From Paralithodes platypus (Eukaryota > Arthropoda > Malacostraca > Decapoda > Lithodidae), in the NCBI GenBank assembly GCA_032716605.1, contig CM064480.1, positions 44,056,846 through 44,120,845 on the forward strand: 64,000 nt of DNA, given 5' to 3'. The notes under the pieces were generated by a model. The model was not told the DNA's origin. It did not search any database and was given only the letters and a program-made list of their open reading frames with translations. Shown one piece after another: positions 41,957 to 54,200 of this stretch. The translations under genes were made by a program, and so were the position numbers. Each line of letters begins with the position of its first letter. Position 1 is the stretch's first letter.

Positions 41957-42303
41957 AGCGGTTCTCTCTTTTTCACTCCTTAAATACCCCTCCACCAATA
42001 GCAAACTTTTGCCCCCTGATTTTCGCCTCCTCTGATCCTCCACCCTCTATATATACCCTTCCTGTTTACCTTTTATATCATTCTATCCTTACTTGATAAT
42101 GCTGGTTGTCCAGTGAAACGCGTCGTATATCCTGTATCATCATGTACACTAATGTAACCCTGTACCACCATGAATTTTGCTAATCTCATTCATCTACTTC
42201 CTGCCACCCAGCGAAAACTCATCAGAGACCTGGAAACTTTGAATAATAAAATTTCCAACGCAGAAATTGCCATTTCTTTCAACCTCGTATGTATTAAAGA
42301 AAA
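41507..42303 (+). mobile_element. Right pseudo-LTR
   Basis: From TTGGTATGACGCAG through the ORF end at 41956, the untranslated segment with a hammerhead-like block (42091-42124: TTGATAA, CTGG-TTGT-CCAG stem, GAAAC, GTC) and the ORF start at 42170. Ends abruptly at a (TA)n tract (42303-42415). Confidence 0.8.
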
Positions 42304-42329
42304 TATATATATATATATATATATATACC

Positions 42330-42385
<56 letters not shown>

Positions 42386-42415
42386 CAGTATATATATACA
42401 GTATATATACCACCA
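42303..42415. repeat. (TA)n microsatellite at Penelope end
   Basis: Almost pure TA with small ACCGG and ACAGT interruptions; marks the right boundary of the Penelope element. Confidence 0.9.
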
Positions 42416-42549
42416 ACAGTCAGGACGATTGTCCATGCATTAGCCAACTCTACCACGGTGTGATATAGGATACTTAACCTTTTACTATTTATATTAAGGA
42501 GAAGGGAAATCCTACTTGGAGAATGTATTTCAATTCATACACAAGACAT

Positions 42550-43345
42550 AGGATCAATATTTCAAGATATCTTACAAGGAAAGAAAATGGATTGTATGCC
42601 TCCATGCCCGAGAGAATTATCTCGCATCCCCGGCCATGGAAGCGAAAATCATTCAGTGGGAAATCAAAGAGGTACTGCCGACGAGCCTCCCAGCTGGCAG
42701 TGCCACAAGCGCCGCCGACTGGGAGGATCGGATGGCCGTACTGGCGAGATAGGAAAGGGAACAGAGATAAGGTTGTGATCGGTGGAGCTCGATGGAGAGA
42801 AAAGGTTTACATAGTAAGTAGAAGACTTAGAAGTTAGAATCAAGTCAAGAATATTGGGCCGATCTCCAAAACAGTCAGGTTTTCGAATAGAGTGCTGGAC
42901 TAACTGTTCTAGGTCGTTTAGGATAGAAAAGATGTAGGCTTGTTCACCAGGTTGGTCAGTGATATGGGAGGAGAGCCATTGGCGGTGGTGAACGTTGAAA
43001 TCTTCTAAGATGGAGATCTCTGCGGATGGAGAAATGGATAGTATATTTTCCAGTTTAGAAGGAAGATAGTCGAAGAATTGTTGATAATCAGCTGAATTAG
43101 GAGAGATATATACAGAGCAGAAATATTTAGTTTGAATGACAAGAGAGCTTTAGCCAGAGAGTTGAGAATTCAGAAGAATCAAAGTTGGGCACATGAGACA
43201 AAGCAAGATTGCTGCGCACATATATATAACATCCACCTTTGGCTTGTTACTGAGGATAGAGATAGTAGGAGGATACAGAGAGGGTTTGCTGTCAGTAGTC
43301 CCAGAAAACTGAGTTTCAGTGAGAAAGAATATCAGGGTTGTTCCA
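42550..43345 (-). pseudogene. LINE endonuclease domain (jockey-like)
   Basis: The minus strand encodes an AP-type endonuclease: ETQFSG near the start, EISILEDFNVHHRQWL (normally GDFN), then DCFGDRPNILDLILTSK and SSSTDHNLISV. The last two carry the conserved target-site and Asp-His catalytic motifs. The reading frame is broken in the first third. The RT part is absent; the fragment ends at a (TA)n tract at 43353-43412. Confidence 0.7.
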
Positions 43346-43352
43346 CAGAATG

Positions 43353-43414
<62 letters not shown>

Positions 43415-43434
43415 TAGATATATAGATATAGGCA

Positions 43435-43690
43435 AAGCATTTCTTTTTCACTGGAGTGGTAAACTTATGAAATGGACTACTTAATAATGTCATCAGGTGG
43501 TACACCGTACACACTTTTTAAAAATGACTAGATAAATATCTGGATCTTATCACCAGACTTTCTACATTTACAAACAAATAGCTCCCTCCATACTGTGCTG
43601 TTCTATGTTTATACCCAACATTGGCTAGGTAGATTAATGACAAGCAGCCTCGATAGAATCATTAGATCTGGTGTTGGTTATTTTCCTTTG
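43435..43690 (+). pseudogene. LINE 3' end (CR1-like)
   Basis: Encodes a FFTGVVNLWNGLLNN-like tail and TFKNDLDKYLDL, then a short 3' UTR ending ATTTTCCTTTGTACTTTC, like the UTR end at 35265. Probably cognate with 34785-35275 but diverged. Confidence 0.6.
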
Positions 43691-43789
43691 TACTTTCTAA
43701 AATTTTATTTTCACTTTCTAAAATATTTATCTCCATTTTCTTAAGACCCTTCTTTACTTGCTAAGAATCATACCTTCATATTCAGGCTA

Positions 43790-44775
43790 TTTCTTCAATT
43801 TTTCTCACGACTCTCAAAAATACTCTCCCTACTCGCCAACTTATTTCCCCACCCTCAAAATATGTTTCCTACTTGCCAACTTCTCTCTCCACTCTCCAAA
43901 TACTCTCCCCATTTACCCCTTGCCAACTTCTCTCTCCCCTCTCCAAATACTCTCCCATTATGCCAATTCCTCTCTAAACCCTCCAAATAACTTTTCCACT
44001 TGCCAACCCCTTTTCCACCTTCCAAATAATCTCACCACCCTGTAAATATTTTCCCCAATCGCCAACCTCTCTCTCCACCCTCCAAATACTTTACTCAATC
44101 GCCAACCCCACTTTCCACCCTCCAAGTTTTCGCCCCACACTCCAAACCCCTTTCCCACCCTCCAAAACTTGTTTCCACTTTCTATACGTACTCACTATTT
44201 TGAAAGTCACTCTTCCACCTTCCAAACATTTGTCTCCTTCATCTAACCTTCTCTTCACTATTTAAATCCCCTTTTCCTCTCGCTGAACCCTTTTCCCTGT
44301 TTTCACTTTCCCTCATGATTCTCCATATACTATATCCACTTGCCAAACCCTCTCTCCACTTTTCACATCTCCACACTCTATCTTATCTCAACTCACAAAA
44401 CCTTTTCTCTACTTTTCAAATTAATCTTTTTCCATAACACTCCTCCATATCTGAAACCTCTTTGGAATTTTGTTGCCATTTTCCACTCCCAAAACTCATT
44501 GTCCATCCTTCAAATCTTATCACCATTCACCAAACCACCCTTTCACTCTCTAAACCATCTCTTTGAGTCGTTTTGCACATTTAGAGCCCTTTTCTAATGT
44601 TCCCCTTCCATCCTTTACCCCCTTCCGCCTTTCTACCATCTATTTCACCTTTCTTCGCTCTCCAGCTTCTTTTCCACTCACAAGGCCCTTCTCCACCTGC
44701 AAATCCTCTATTTCCATTTTCCAAAACCTCTCTCCACCCTCCTATCCCCGCCCACCTCCTGCCTCAGCTCTCTTC
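43790..44775. repeat. Pyrimidine-rich degenerate repeat
   Basis: About 1 kb of C/T-rich plus strand made of loose units such as CTCCAAATACTCTCCC and ACTTGCCAAC. Several long frames here are by-products of the bias. Confidence 0.75.
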
Positions 44776-45140
44776 AAATAAATCATAGTTGTTTTGTTCA
44801 CCCGATCGGCCCTCCTGATACCCTCCCGGCCATGCACCTGTGATATGTAAGATGGGGCCCACATTGTTCTCGCTAACAGGATGCTTCGTATAACTCAATA
44901 GGCCTCGTAGATACAGTTCTTTGTATATTGGCGAATACGTTGAAGGCCAAATTCTTCTTGCTAACTCAATAATTCTTATAACTTGTTTGTCTTTCAACTC
45001 ATATATGTTGTCGTTTGTAAATTGATGAATATTTTGAAGGCCATATGTTTGTCTCTATGCCTGCCTCTAGGGTCATGGAGATTAAATAATACTTGTAAGG
45101 TTGAAATATTAATATGGTAAGAGGAACATGTGAAGAAATA
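44776..45140. other. Unassigned region
   Basis: A 77-codon minus frame at 44764-44997 (LARRIWPSTYSPIYKELYLR) resembles nothing I can name; possibly a retroelement scrap. Confidence 0.3.
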
Positions 45141-45219
45141 ACTTTAATTTGACAAACCAATTAATCTCAAGAAGCTGTAAATCGAACGTGTTTTGTGTTT
45201 TTTGTTGTGTTGTGTTGCC

Positions 45220-45325
45220 CCTGTTCGGGCTATGTCTCGAGTCGGCCATCCCCCAGCCAAAATAAGAAAAAGAAACAAAAAATGGGGTATGTGCCTGAGT
45301 AAATAGATAGATAGATAGATAGTAT
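45220..45325 (+). mobile_element. LINE 3' tail with (ATAG)n
   Basis: TGGGGTATGTGCCTGAGTAAA followed by ATAG repeats, the same type of tail as at 18177 and 33649. Confidence 0.5.
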
Positions 45326-45362
45326 GCAAGAAGGAGCTTGTGTTAAATAACCATTCCAAAAG

Positions 45363-46615
45363 TGTCAACTTTGACTGTGAGTCGCTGGAGCAAATGAAAA
45401 AAATTGCTACTTGGGAGATACAATCTCTGCCAATGGTGGGGCCGAAACTGACACCATCACCATAATGATATGTGTCTGGTTAAGGATCAGAGAACTGCTG
45501 ATAATTCTAACTATGAGAAGACTTCAGCTCCACTTAAAGGGAAAGGTGCATGCTTCGGCGCATGTTATGCGTCGTCTATGTATGTAATGCTAAACTCCAG
45601 AGGCGCAATGGTTACGTCCACCGTTACCCCTTCTGTACCAGCAACGTACAATGGCCGACAGTAAGAAAGTAACTCGCCAGTACCAGCGCCGTATGATGTC
45701 TGTTAGTAGTATGCGGTCCTTGTACCGAGCGGTACCAGGCACCATGACTTGTAAACACTGCTTTGAGACCTTGGCATCACTTCTCAGAGTGTATATAAGG
45801 TCCGACGGGCAGGCTCAGCCAGGCTGGCTCATTACACGTCCAGCTTTCGGGGTGAGAGGATGCTCTCTCTCGACTTTCAAGCCATTTTGGCCACAATGCT
45901 TGGTACTGGAGGTTACATTTATAGTAATACCCTATGGTACAGTAAGGGTTAATTACTCTTGTCCTATGGCACCTAAAGGGTTCAGATTTGTATGGAAACT
46001 ACTTTTGGATCCAACGAAACAATACCGATGGTATTGCAACCCTCCAAATCCAGTCACGTGCGTGTGGGCGTGCACAGGAGTGATTTTCCAGTATATTGGC
46101 TACCCATCACCCCATGTTAATTGTGACTTTTCACCGCCCCCTAAGACCCCTAAATGACCTAGGTGCGCGGTTTTTTGTTGTTTTTCCTTCACTAATAACC
46201 CATCCCATGTGCTTTCAGGAAAACAAAAATGACAAGTGGCTGGTCCTGGAGTGTACATTTATATTAAATCGCTTGGGGTCCACCGTGTTAAAAGTGCAAT
46301 AACGTAAGCTTAAGAAACGTGGCCATTTAGCTTCAGAAACGTGGCCATTTAGCTGGATGATATCAGCAGAATGGAACATAAAAAGATGATAATGGTGACT
46401 TTGGTGCCAAACCGCAAAATAGGATACCTAGTAATGAGGCAGCTGAATAGCTAGAGTATCAGGAAGAGATGCACACAGGCAGGCTTGGAAGGTTTGGGCA
46501 TGTGGAAAGGGTGTATGATCAAAATTGGGTGAGCAGATGCGAATCCGTGAAGATGGAGGGAATTGCACAGAGGGGTAGACCTACAAATACTCGGAGTCAG
46601 GTCATAATTATGATC
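45363..46615 (+). pseudogene. LINE RT fragment split by an insertion
   Basis: First part (45363-45620) encodes CESLEQMKK, LGDTISANGG and LHLKGKVHAS-like segments with frame breaks; second part (about 46385-46615) encodes GRLGRFGHVERV and RGRPTN, the RT end. The family resembles that of 36005-36700. Between them lies non-LINE DNA that includes a TTAA-bounded piece. Confidence 0.6.
45622..45952. mobile_element. TTAA-C-like insert in LINE
   Basis: Begins TTACCCCTTCTGTACCAGC and ends GGTACAGTAAGGG-TTAA, an inverted terminal pair of C type. The interior differs from C, so it is a separate or recombined element. A 168-codon frame (45651-46157) overlaps it and is not supported as a gene. Confidence 0.4.
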
Positions 46616-46665
46616 TGCTATTGAATTTTAAATCCTAACAAGTGGAAAAGCCTGGAATGCCGCTA

Positions 46666-47037
46666 TTAAGGGGGGTGACCTGCTTTTTTTCTCTCCTTCT
46701 CTGTCTTTCTCTGGCTTGTATCCATTCGGCCACATTCAGCCTACTGTTTCAAGATGTTTATCACCATCCAGGTTTCAATTTCTTCCTGGCGAGCGGTGCC
46801 CAGCCAGCATTGTATGAAAAAAAACGGCTTCACCGGAGACATTTTCTATCGAATAATGTACAAATGTAGCCTACTGTCAACATTTTGTTAAAGATATGCT
46901 GGCTCACTACCGCTCGCCAGGGAAAAATCGACACCTGGATGGATATAAACGTCTTAAAACAGTAGGATGAATGGAGCCGTATGGATACAACCCAGAGAGA
47001 GAGAGAGAACAACAACAAACGAGGTGAGGCCCCTTTA
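46666..47037 (+). mobile_element. TTAA-A element
   Basis: TTAA 46666-46669 to a degraded CCC-TTTA at 47034-47037. Core arms diverged (GGCGAGCGGTGCCCAGCC), hairpins still recognisable. Confidence 0.8.
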
Positions 47038-47078
47038 GACGTAGGACTGAAAACGCACCTCATGTGGACCACTCGGTC

Positions 47079-47719
47079 TTTAGAATTACGTATATGTATA
47101 TTTCTTGCTTATTGTCAGCAGATATACACATTTAGAAATACACATTTAGAATTACGTATATGTATATTTCTTGCTTATTGTCAGCAGATATACACATTTA
47201 GAATTACGTATATGTATATTTCTTGCTTATTGTCAGCAGATATACACATTTAGAATTACGTATATGTATATTTCTTGCTTATTGTCAGCAGATATACACA
47301 TTTAGAATTACGTATATGTATATTTCTTGCTTATTGTCAGCAGATATACACATTTAGAATTACGTATACGTATATTTCTTGCTTATTGTCAGCAGATATA
47401 CACATTTAGAATTACGTATATGTATATTTCTTGCTTATTGTCAGCAGATATACACATTTAGAATTACGTATATGTTTATTTCTTGCTTATTGTCAGCAGA
47501 TATACACATTTAGAATTACGTATATGTATATTTCTTGCTTATTGTCAGCAGATATACACATTTAGAATTACGTATATGTTTATTTCTTGCTTATTGTCAG
47601 CAGATATACACATTTAGAATTACGTATATGTTTATTTCTTGCTTATTGTCAGCAGATATACACATTTAGAATTACGTATATGTATATTTCTTGCTTATTG
47701 TCAGCAGATATACACATTT
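47079..47719. repeat. 52-bp minisatellite, about 12 copies
   Basis: Unit TTTAGAATTACGTATATGTA followed by TATTTCTTGCTTATTGTC and AGCAGATATACACA; near-identical copies. Starts about 40 bp after the A element. Confidence 0.95.
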
Positions 47720-47949
47720 TTAGGCGTAGTCAATTACCAGGAAAACTTATAATTTCTTCGTTATTCATAAAATCGAATAGTTAGAAAATAATTTGTCCTT
47801 AGTCAATACTCTGTACTGTGCCCCATGAATATTCTTTCCTCTCACTTAAACATTAGGCTACAATAGTGCGGTGGAAATTATGAACATGATTAGATTAATA
47901 TCCAGTATTCGAGAATGGATAATAAGTCGTAGGCGTGTGCATAAACCTT

Positions 47950-48030
47950 TAACCGTATTGGTGGTGTAAAGGTTAAGGTGTCTAAAGATCTGTGTGTGAT
48001 GACCCAGGTTCGAATCCCGGTGGATTACAT
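47950..48030 (+). mobile_element. tRNA-derived SINE head
   Basis: A-box-like TGGTGTAAAGGTTAAGG and B-box GGTTCGAATCC spaced as in tRNAs. Acceptor ends do not pair, so not a tRNA gene. Downstream AT-rich DNA to 48680 shows no gene. Confidence 0.55.
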
Positions 48031-48685
48031 ATATGCTTTAATTAATTTCATTGGAGGTGTTTGGTGGTGTGGTGAAATTAATAAAAAATAGATGAAACAA
48101 AACATGTCAATTAAGTTATTAAAACAGGCTAAATTGACTCTCATTCCTTTACAATTTACATTATATATTCTATTATGAATTTCTTGTTTAACAAGTTTAG
48201 TTTCAATATTCATTATCAATATATTTATTGTGTCAACTTTACATGATAGCTCTATTCATTAATATAGTTGCAACTTTACTATTTTTATCAGTTTTCCTTT
48301 GGAGCCTGCTACTATGCCTTCAATGTGTGGACTAATTTTCTTTGCAGTTGCCATTTGCGCAGTTTCTGTATTAAGTATCTCATAGTTTCCATATTTTAAA
48401 ATATTCACGCAATAATTATAATCTTTAAAAAATCGTCTGGCTTTTTTTAATTCTTTATATTTTAGTACTCTTTAATATTAGTTTTATTGTATTAATTAGT
48501 GTATTTATTTCATTATGTATTTATTTAATTGTATTAATGAATTAACTGGCATTTATATAATATTTACATATATTTACTTGTCGGTTTAATTTCTTGCCAT
48601 TCATCACACTTGTTACAAGAATAGTAGGAAGGGAGGACCTTAGTTTATTGTAAATTGTGCTTGTACACTCAATAGACAAACGTTC

Positions 48686-48945
48686 TTAAGGGGGTGGTAT
48701 AGGGTTTTTATGGACCCCCTTCTCCCTCATGTTTAGCCCCATTAGTTTTGAGATTTTAAGATGTTTGTTCCATTAGTTTGGTGATTTTAAGATCTTTCAC
48801 TCCATTTCCTTGTTAATATTAAGACCTTTTGTGCCATTTAGCTGTTGATTTTTTCCTGGCGAGCGATAGCAAGCCTGTATTTTTATTAGGAATCGGCCTT
48901 CGACCGGGAATTTTTCTACATCAAAATGTATAATTCTATCTTCCA
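48686..48945 (-). mobile_element. TTAA-B element, truncated
   Basis: Starts TTAAGGGGGTGGTATAGGG (48686). The core is present up to the poly-T/A hairpin, then lost. Its terminus is the best match to the satellite seed sequence at 51247. Confidence 0.75.
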
Positions 48946-50339
48946 GCTTCCGTTGTATACGGTGTGTACAGTAGTTACTTCTCAATCTAAAATTTACCAT
49001 ATAGCTAACCAATATGTTTTGTCATATACTGTATATTGCCGTTAGTGCGTAGGAATATGTCAACTGCCTTAATTTTGCCATACTATACCCGACATTAGCG
49101 AACTTGACATTAAAATTGACCCCTAACCCCTTTGTAACTCAAAAGGAGCTACAGAAAATGGGCTATTAATTTCCACATCTATTTCCTGTCCAACTGTTTC
49201 CAAGTGAGAGAAATTACCAGCACGATTGATCTCATTCTTTTTTAGTTATAAGTTGGGGGTCACTATTTCTATCAAGTTTGTTGGGGTCGGGTGTAGTAGA
49301 AACGACTACAACAATTATGTTTAATTATAAAGTCATTATCATTTTACTATTAACTGCATTTTCTAAAAAAAATGCAGTTCATGTTTGTTATCCATATCAC
49401 CGTGCCTTAACCTTGTAATTGCAGTTCATGTTTGTTATCCATATCACCGTGCCTTAACCTTGTAATTGCGCAATTACTCAAACAATATTTTATATTTTAG
49501 ACAGAGTAATATATATTAATAAGTTAGTTATAAATATATACTGTATTTCCAAAGCTACATAGAATATTATATCGTAGTATCTTTTTGCTAGTTGCCTGTT
49601 TTATTCTGTAGCTATAGTTGTAATGCCTTATTTCACATTAGTCAATCATTTCATTAGTCACCTAAAATACATCCCAGTCTGTGCTACACTATTTTGCACA
49701 TATATTTTGTGTTATCACTTTTACCATGCACCTCTGGATCCTTCTATTTTAACAGCCGCAACTATCTATATATCTATTTATCTATCTATCTATTGCCAGA
49801 CGACTTGGTTTCCGATGGTGTAGGCACGAATAAATGGCCTTCATGATCCTCCCTAGTTACTGAAGCTTGCATATACTGTAATTGCTTTGTTTGTATTTTA
49901 CCAAAAACTCGTCATTGAATCCCAATGTTTGTTTTAATTAGTGTGGAACTTTTTAATTTGCTTCCAATGGCCCTGACTAGAAGAAGACAAAAATAATTTG
50001 ATTTGCCATTTTCCAGCACATTATCATAGATTGGCATAGTTAAATAATAATATAGTCTTTAGTTAGCAAAATGTTATCTTATTCTGATCCTATTTTGAAT
50101 ATTCGGTAAATTTCCTGTTTATTTTGTTTTATTTACCAGCCTATACAACAGAAATTATAATTATATGCGTGGCCTTTAGCGTACACTAATATTACTAAAT
50201 CATGCACCTGCTGCATGTCGGTGAGGTGTACTGTAGTATTGTAGATTAAGAAGCAACTTAATTCAAGTGTTCACAATCATTAAAGGCATCGACAATATGA
50301 ACAGTAGTAAGTACTTCACTGTCGACCAATCTAATTACA
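48946..50339. other. No gene; 47-bp duplication and LINE tail
   Basis: A 47-bp direct duplication starts at 49374 and 49421 (GCAGTTCATGTTTGTTATCC). A LINE 3' tail with ATCT repeats and TTGCCAGACGACTTGG lies at 49770-49860 (minus). The rest is AT-rich. Confidence 0.6.
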
Positions 50340-50780
50340 CGCGGGGAAACGATTGCAAAATTATTGGTAAATAATGTATAGACTGCAGCACCGTTGATTC
50401 TTTTAAACTTCGCCTAGACAAATATCTTGCCTCAAACCCGCGACTATGAATAATTGTATTTTATTCTCCCCTCAGATTCATCAAGGATTATTGCATATTG
50501 TATATATATATTACTAAGACGTTACTCACTTTTTCCCAGATATACGAAAGATCACATAATAATTGCGTTAAGTTATTAACCCATCTGTCCCCTACTAACA
50601 CCCTAATCCTGCCACGGACATTAGCTCCAGGGCAGTTGTTCCCTTTACAATTGCCCCTTACCCCCTCTTAACCCCTGTTTGGACACTAAGTTGACCCTCA
50701 GTGTTTTGGAGGACAAGCAGCCCAGAGAAGTCACTGGATCTGTTATTGCTTGATTTCCTGTGTACTCCTTTGTACTTGTA
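50340..50780 (+). pseudogene. LINE 3' end and UTR (CR1-like)
   Basis: Second copy of the coding end and UTR seen at 34785-35275 (GACTGCAGCACCGTTGATTC shared), more decayed in the coding part. Followed by a GT/GC-rich microsatellite at about 50789-50835. Confidence 0.7.
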
Positions 50781-50904
50781 ATGACCGTGTGTGTGTGTAT
50801 GTGCATTTGTGTGCGTGTGTGCGTGCGCACGCACGCGTTCCCATCAGTAAATATACTGATATATGATTTGTGCTTAGATGGTTGAACTCCTGTCAACTTT
50901 ACTG

Positions 50905-51263
50905 ATAAGGGGGGGGGGGGTGCTTGTTATTTGTGTCTACTGTATATATTTATTTATCAACTTTATTTTTGAATGTTCTCACTAGATCTCCATCAAGCGT
51001 AAAATAACAACCCCTTGATCCCATTTTGTCGGTAGAAAAATGTCCCCGCCGAAGGCCGGTCCCTTCTAAAAGTACAGGCTCGCTATCGCTCGCCAGGAAA
51101 AAAGCGACACCTAAGTGGCACGAAAGGTATTAATATTGACAAAGACATTGGGTGAAAGGTCTCAAAATCGCCAAACTAACGGAACAAACGTCTTAAAATC
51201 TCAAAACTGATATGCTAAACATGAAGGAAAAGGGGGACCAGAAAAAGTGGCTACCACCCCCTA
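50905..51263 (+). mobile_element. TTAA-B element grading into satellite
   Basis: The left end is a poly-G expanded GATAAGGGG; the core has the GGCCGGT hairpin side, GCTATCGCTCGCCAGG and the 31-bp modules, then GGGGGACCAGAAAAA. Where the right terminus should read, the 26-bp satellite begins (GTGGCTACCACCCCCTA). Confidence 0.8.
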
Positions 51264-54200
51264 CCTGTATAAGTGGCTACCCCCCCCCTTACTGTATAAG
51301 TGGCTACCACCCCCTTACTGTATAAGTGGCTACCACCCCCTTACTGTATAAGTGGCTACCACCCCCTTACTGTATAAGTGGCTACCACCCCCTTACTGTA
51401 TAAGTGGCTACCACCCCCTTACTGTATAAGTGGCTACCACCCCTACCTGTATAAGTGGCTACCCCCCCCTTACTGTATAAGTGGCTACCACCCCCTTACT
51501 GTATAAGTGGCTACCACCCCCTTACTGTATAAGTGGCTACCACCCCCTTACTGTATAAGTGGCTACCCCACCCTTACTGTATAAGTGGCTACCCCCCCTT
51601 ACTGTATAAGTGGCTACCCCCCCCTTACTGTATAAGTGGCTACCCCCCCTTACTGTATAAGGGGCTACCCCCCTTACTGTATAAGTGGCTCCCCCACCCT
51701 TCCTGTATGTGTGGCTTCCCCTCCTTTCTGTATAAGTGGCTACCCCCCCCTTACTGTATAAGTGGCTACCCCCCCCCTTACTGTATAAGTGGCTACCCCC
51801 CCTTACTGTATAATTGGCTACCCCCCCTTACTGTATAAGTGGCTACCCCCCCCTTACTGTATAAGTGGCTACCACCCCCCCCCCTTACTGTATAAGTGGC
51901 TACCCCCCCCTTACTGTATAAGTGGCTACCCCCCCCTTACTGTATAAGTGGCTACCCCCCCCCTTACTGTATAAGTGGCTACCCCCCCTTACTGTATAAG
52001 TGGCTACCCCCCCCTTACTGTATAAGTGGCTACCCCCCCTTACTGTATAAGTGGCTACCCCCCCCCTTACTGTATAAGTGGCTACCCCCCCCCCCTTACT
52101 GTATAAGTGGCTACCCCCCCTTACTGTATAAGTGGCTACCCACCCCCCCCCTTACTGTATAAGTGGCTACCCCCCCTTACTGTATAAGTGGCTACCCCCC
52201 CTTACTGTATAGTGGCTACCCCCCCCCTTACTGTATAAGTGGCTACCCCCCCTTACTGTATAAGTGGCTACCCCCCCTTACTGTATAAGTGGCTACCCCC
52301 CCCTTACTGTATAAGTGGCTACCCCCCCCCCCCTTACTGTATAAGTGGCTACCCCCCCTTACTGTATAAGTGGCTACCCCCCCCCCTTACTGTATAAGTG
52401 GCTACCCCCCCCTTACTGTATAAGTGGCTACCCCCCCCCTTACTGTATAAGTGGCTACCCCCCCTTACTGTATAAGTGGCTACCCCCCCCTTACTGTATA
52501 AGTGGCTACCCCCCCCCTTACTGTATAAGTGGCTACCCCCCCCTTACTGTATAAGTGGCTACCCCCCCTTACTGTATAACTACCCCCCCCTTACTGTATA
52601 AGTGGCTACCCCCCCTTACTGTATAAGTGGCTACCCCCCCCTTACTGTATAAGTGGCTACCCCCCCCCCTTACTGTATAATGGCTACCCCCCCTTACTGT
52701 ATAAGTGGCTACCCCCCTTACTGTATAAGTGGCTACCCCCCCCTTACTGTATAAGTGGCTACCCCCCCCTTACTGTATAAGTGGCTACCCCCCCTTACTG
52801 TATAAGTGGCTACCCCCCCCCTTACTGTATAAGTGGCTACCCCCACCCTTACTGTATAAGTGGCTACCCCCCCTTACTGTATAAGTGGCTACCCCCCCCC
52901 CCTTACTGTATAAGTGGCTACCCCCCCCCTTGTACTGTAATAAGTGGCTACCCCCCCCCTTACTGTATAAGTGGCTACACCCCCCCCCCCTTACTGTATA
53001 AGTGGCTACCCCCCCCTTACTGTATAAGTGGCTACCCCCCCTTACTGTATAAGTGGCTACCCCCCCCTTACTGTATAAGTGGCTACCTACCCCCCCCCCC
53101 CCCTTACTGTATAAGTGGCTACCCCCCCTTACTGTATAAGTGGCTACCCCCCCCCTTACTGTATAAGTGGCTACCCCCCCTTACTGTATAACCGACCCCC
53201 CTTACTGTATAAGTGGCTACCCCCCCCCTTACTGTATAAGTGGCTACCCCCCCCCTTACTGTATAAGTGGCTACCCCCCCTTACTGTATAAGTGGCTACC
53301 CCCCCCTTACTGTATAAGTGGCTACCCCCCCCTTACTGTATAAGTGGCTACCCCCCCTGGCTACCCCCCCTTACTGTATAAGTGGCTACCCCCCTTACTG
53401 TATAAGTGGCTACCCCCCCCTTACTGTATAAGTGGCTACCCCCCCCTTACTGTATAAGTGGGCTACCCCCCCCCTTACTGTATAAGTGGCTACCCCCCCC
53501 TTACTGTATAAGTGGCTACCCCCCCCTGTATAAGTGGTACTAAAGTGGCTACCCCCCCTTACTGTATAAGTACCCCCCCTTACTGTATAAGTGGCTACCC
53601 CCCCCCTTACTGTATAAGTGGCTACCCCCCCTTACTGTATAAGTGGCTACCCCCCCTTACTGTATAAGTGGCTACCACTTACTGTATAGTGCTACCCCCC
53701 CCTTACTGTATAATGGCTACCTACCCCCCCTTACTGTATAGTGGCTACCCCCCCCTTACTGTTATAAGTGGCTACCCCCCCTTACTGTATAAGTGGCTAC
53801 CCCCCCCTTTACTGTATAAGTGCGGCTACCCCCCTTACTGTATAAGTGGCTACCCCCCCTTACTGTATAAGTGGCTACCCCCCCTTACTGTATAAGTGGC
53901 TACCCCCCCTTACTGTACTGTATATAACTGTATAAGTGGCTACCCCGTACTGTATAAGTGGCTACCCCCCCCCTTACTGTATAAGTGGCTACCCCCCCCT
54001 TACTGTATAAGTGGCTACCCCCCCCCCTTTGTATAAGTGGCTACCCCCCCTTACTGTATAAGTGGCTACCCCCCCTTACTGTATAAGTGGCTACCCCCCC
54101 CTTACTGTATAAGTGGCTACCCCCCCCCCCCCTTACTGTATAATGCTACCCCCCCCTTACTGTATAATGGCTACCCCCCCTTACTGTATAAGTGGCACCC

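Larger units (their letters stand above)
37721..42303 (+). mobile_element. Penelope-like element with pseudo-LTRs
   Basis: Three parts: an inverted partial copy (37721-38681), a direct left pseudo-LTR (38682-39480) running into the coding region, and a right pseudo-LTR (41507-42303). Both outer ends stop at the same internal point (AAAGAAAA) and abut (TA)n tracts. This tandem-plus-inverted arrangement is typical of Penelope-like elements. Confidence 0.85.

Noticed and set aside
45651..46157. 168-codon frame starting MADSKKVTRQ
   Set aside because: It overlaps a TTAA-bounded insert in a LINE, has no recognisable domain and repeats the GTACC motif of element ends.
47950..48030. Functional tRNA gene
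   Set aside because: A and B boxes are present, but the acceptor stem does not pair and the anticodon arm is poor.
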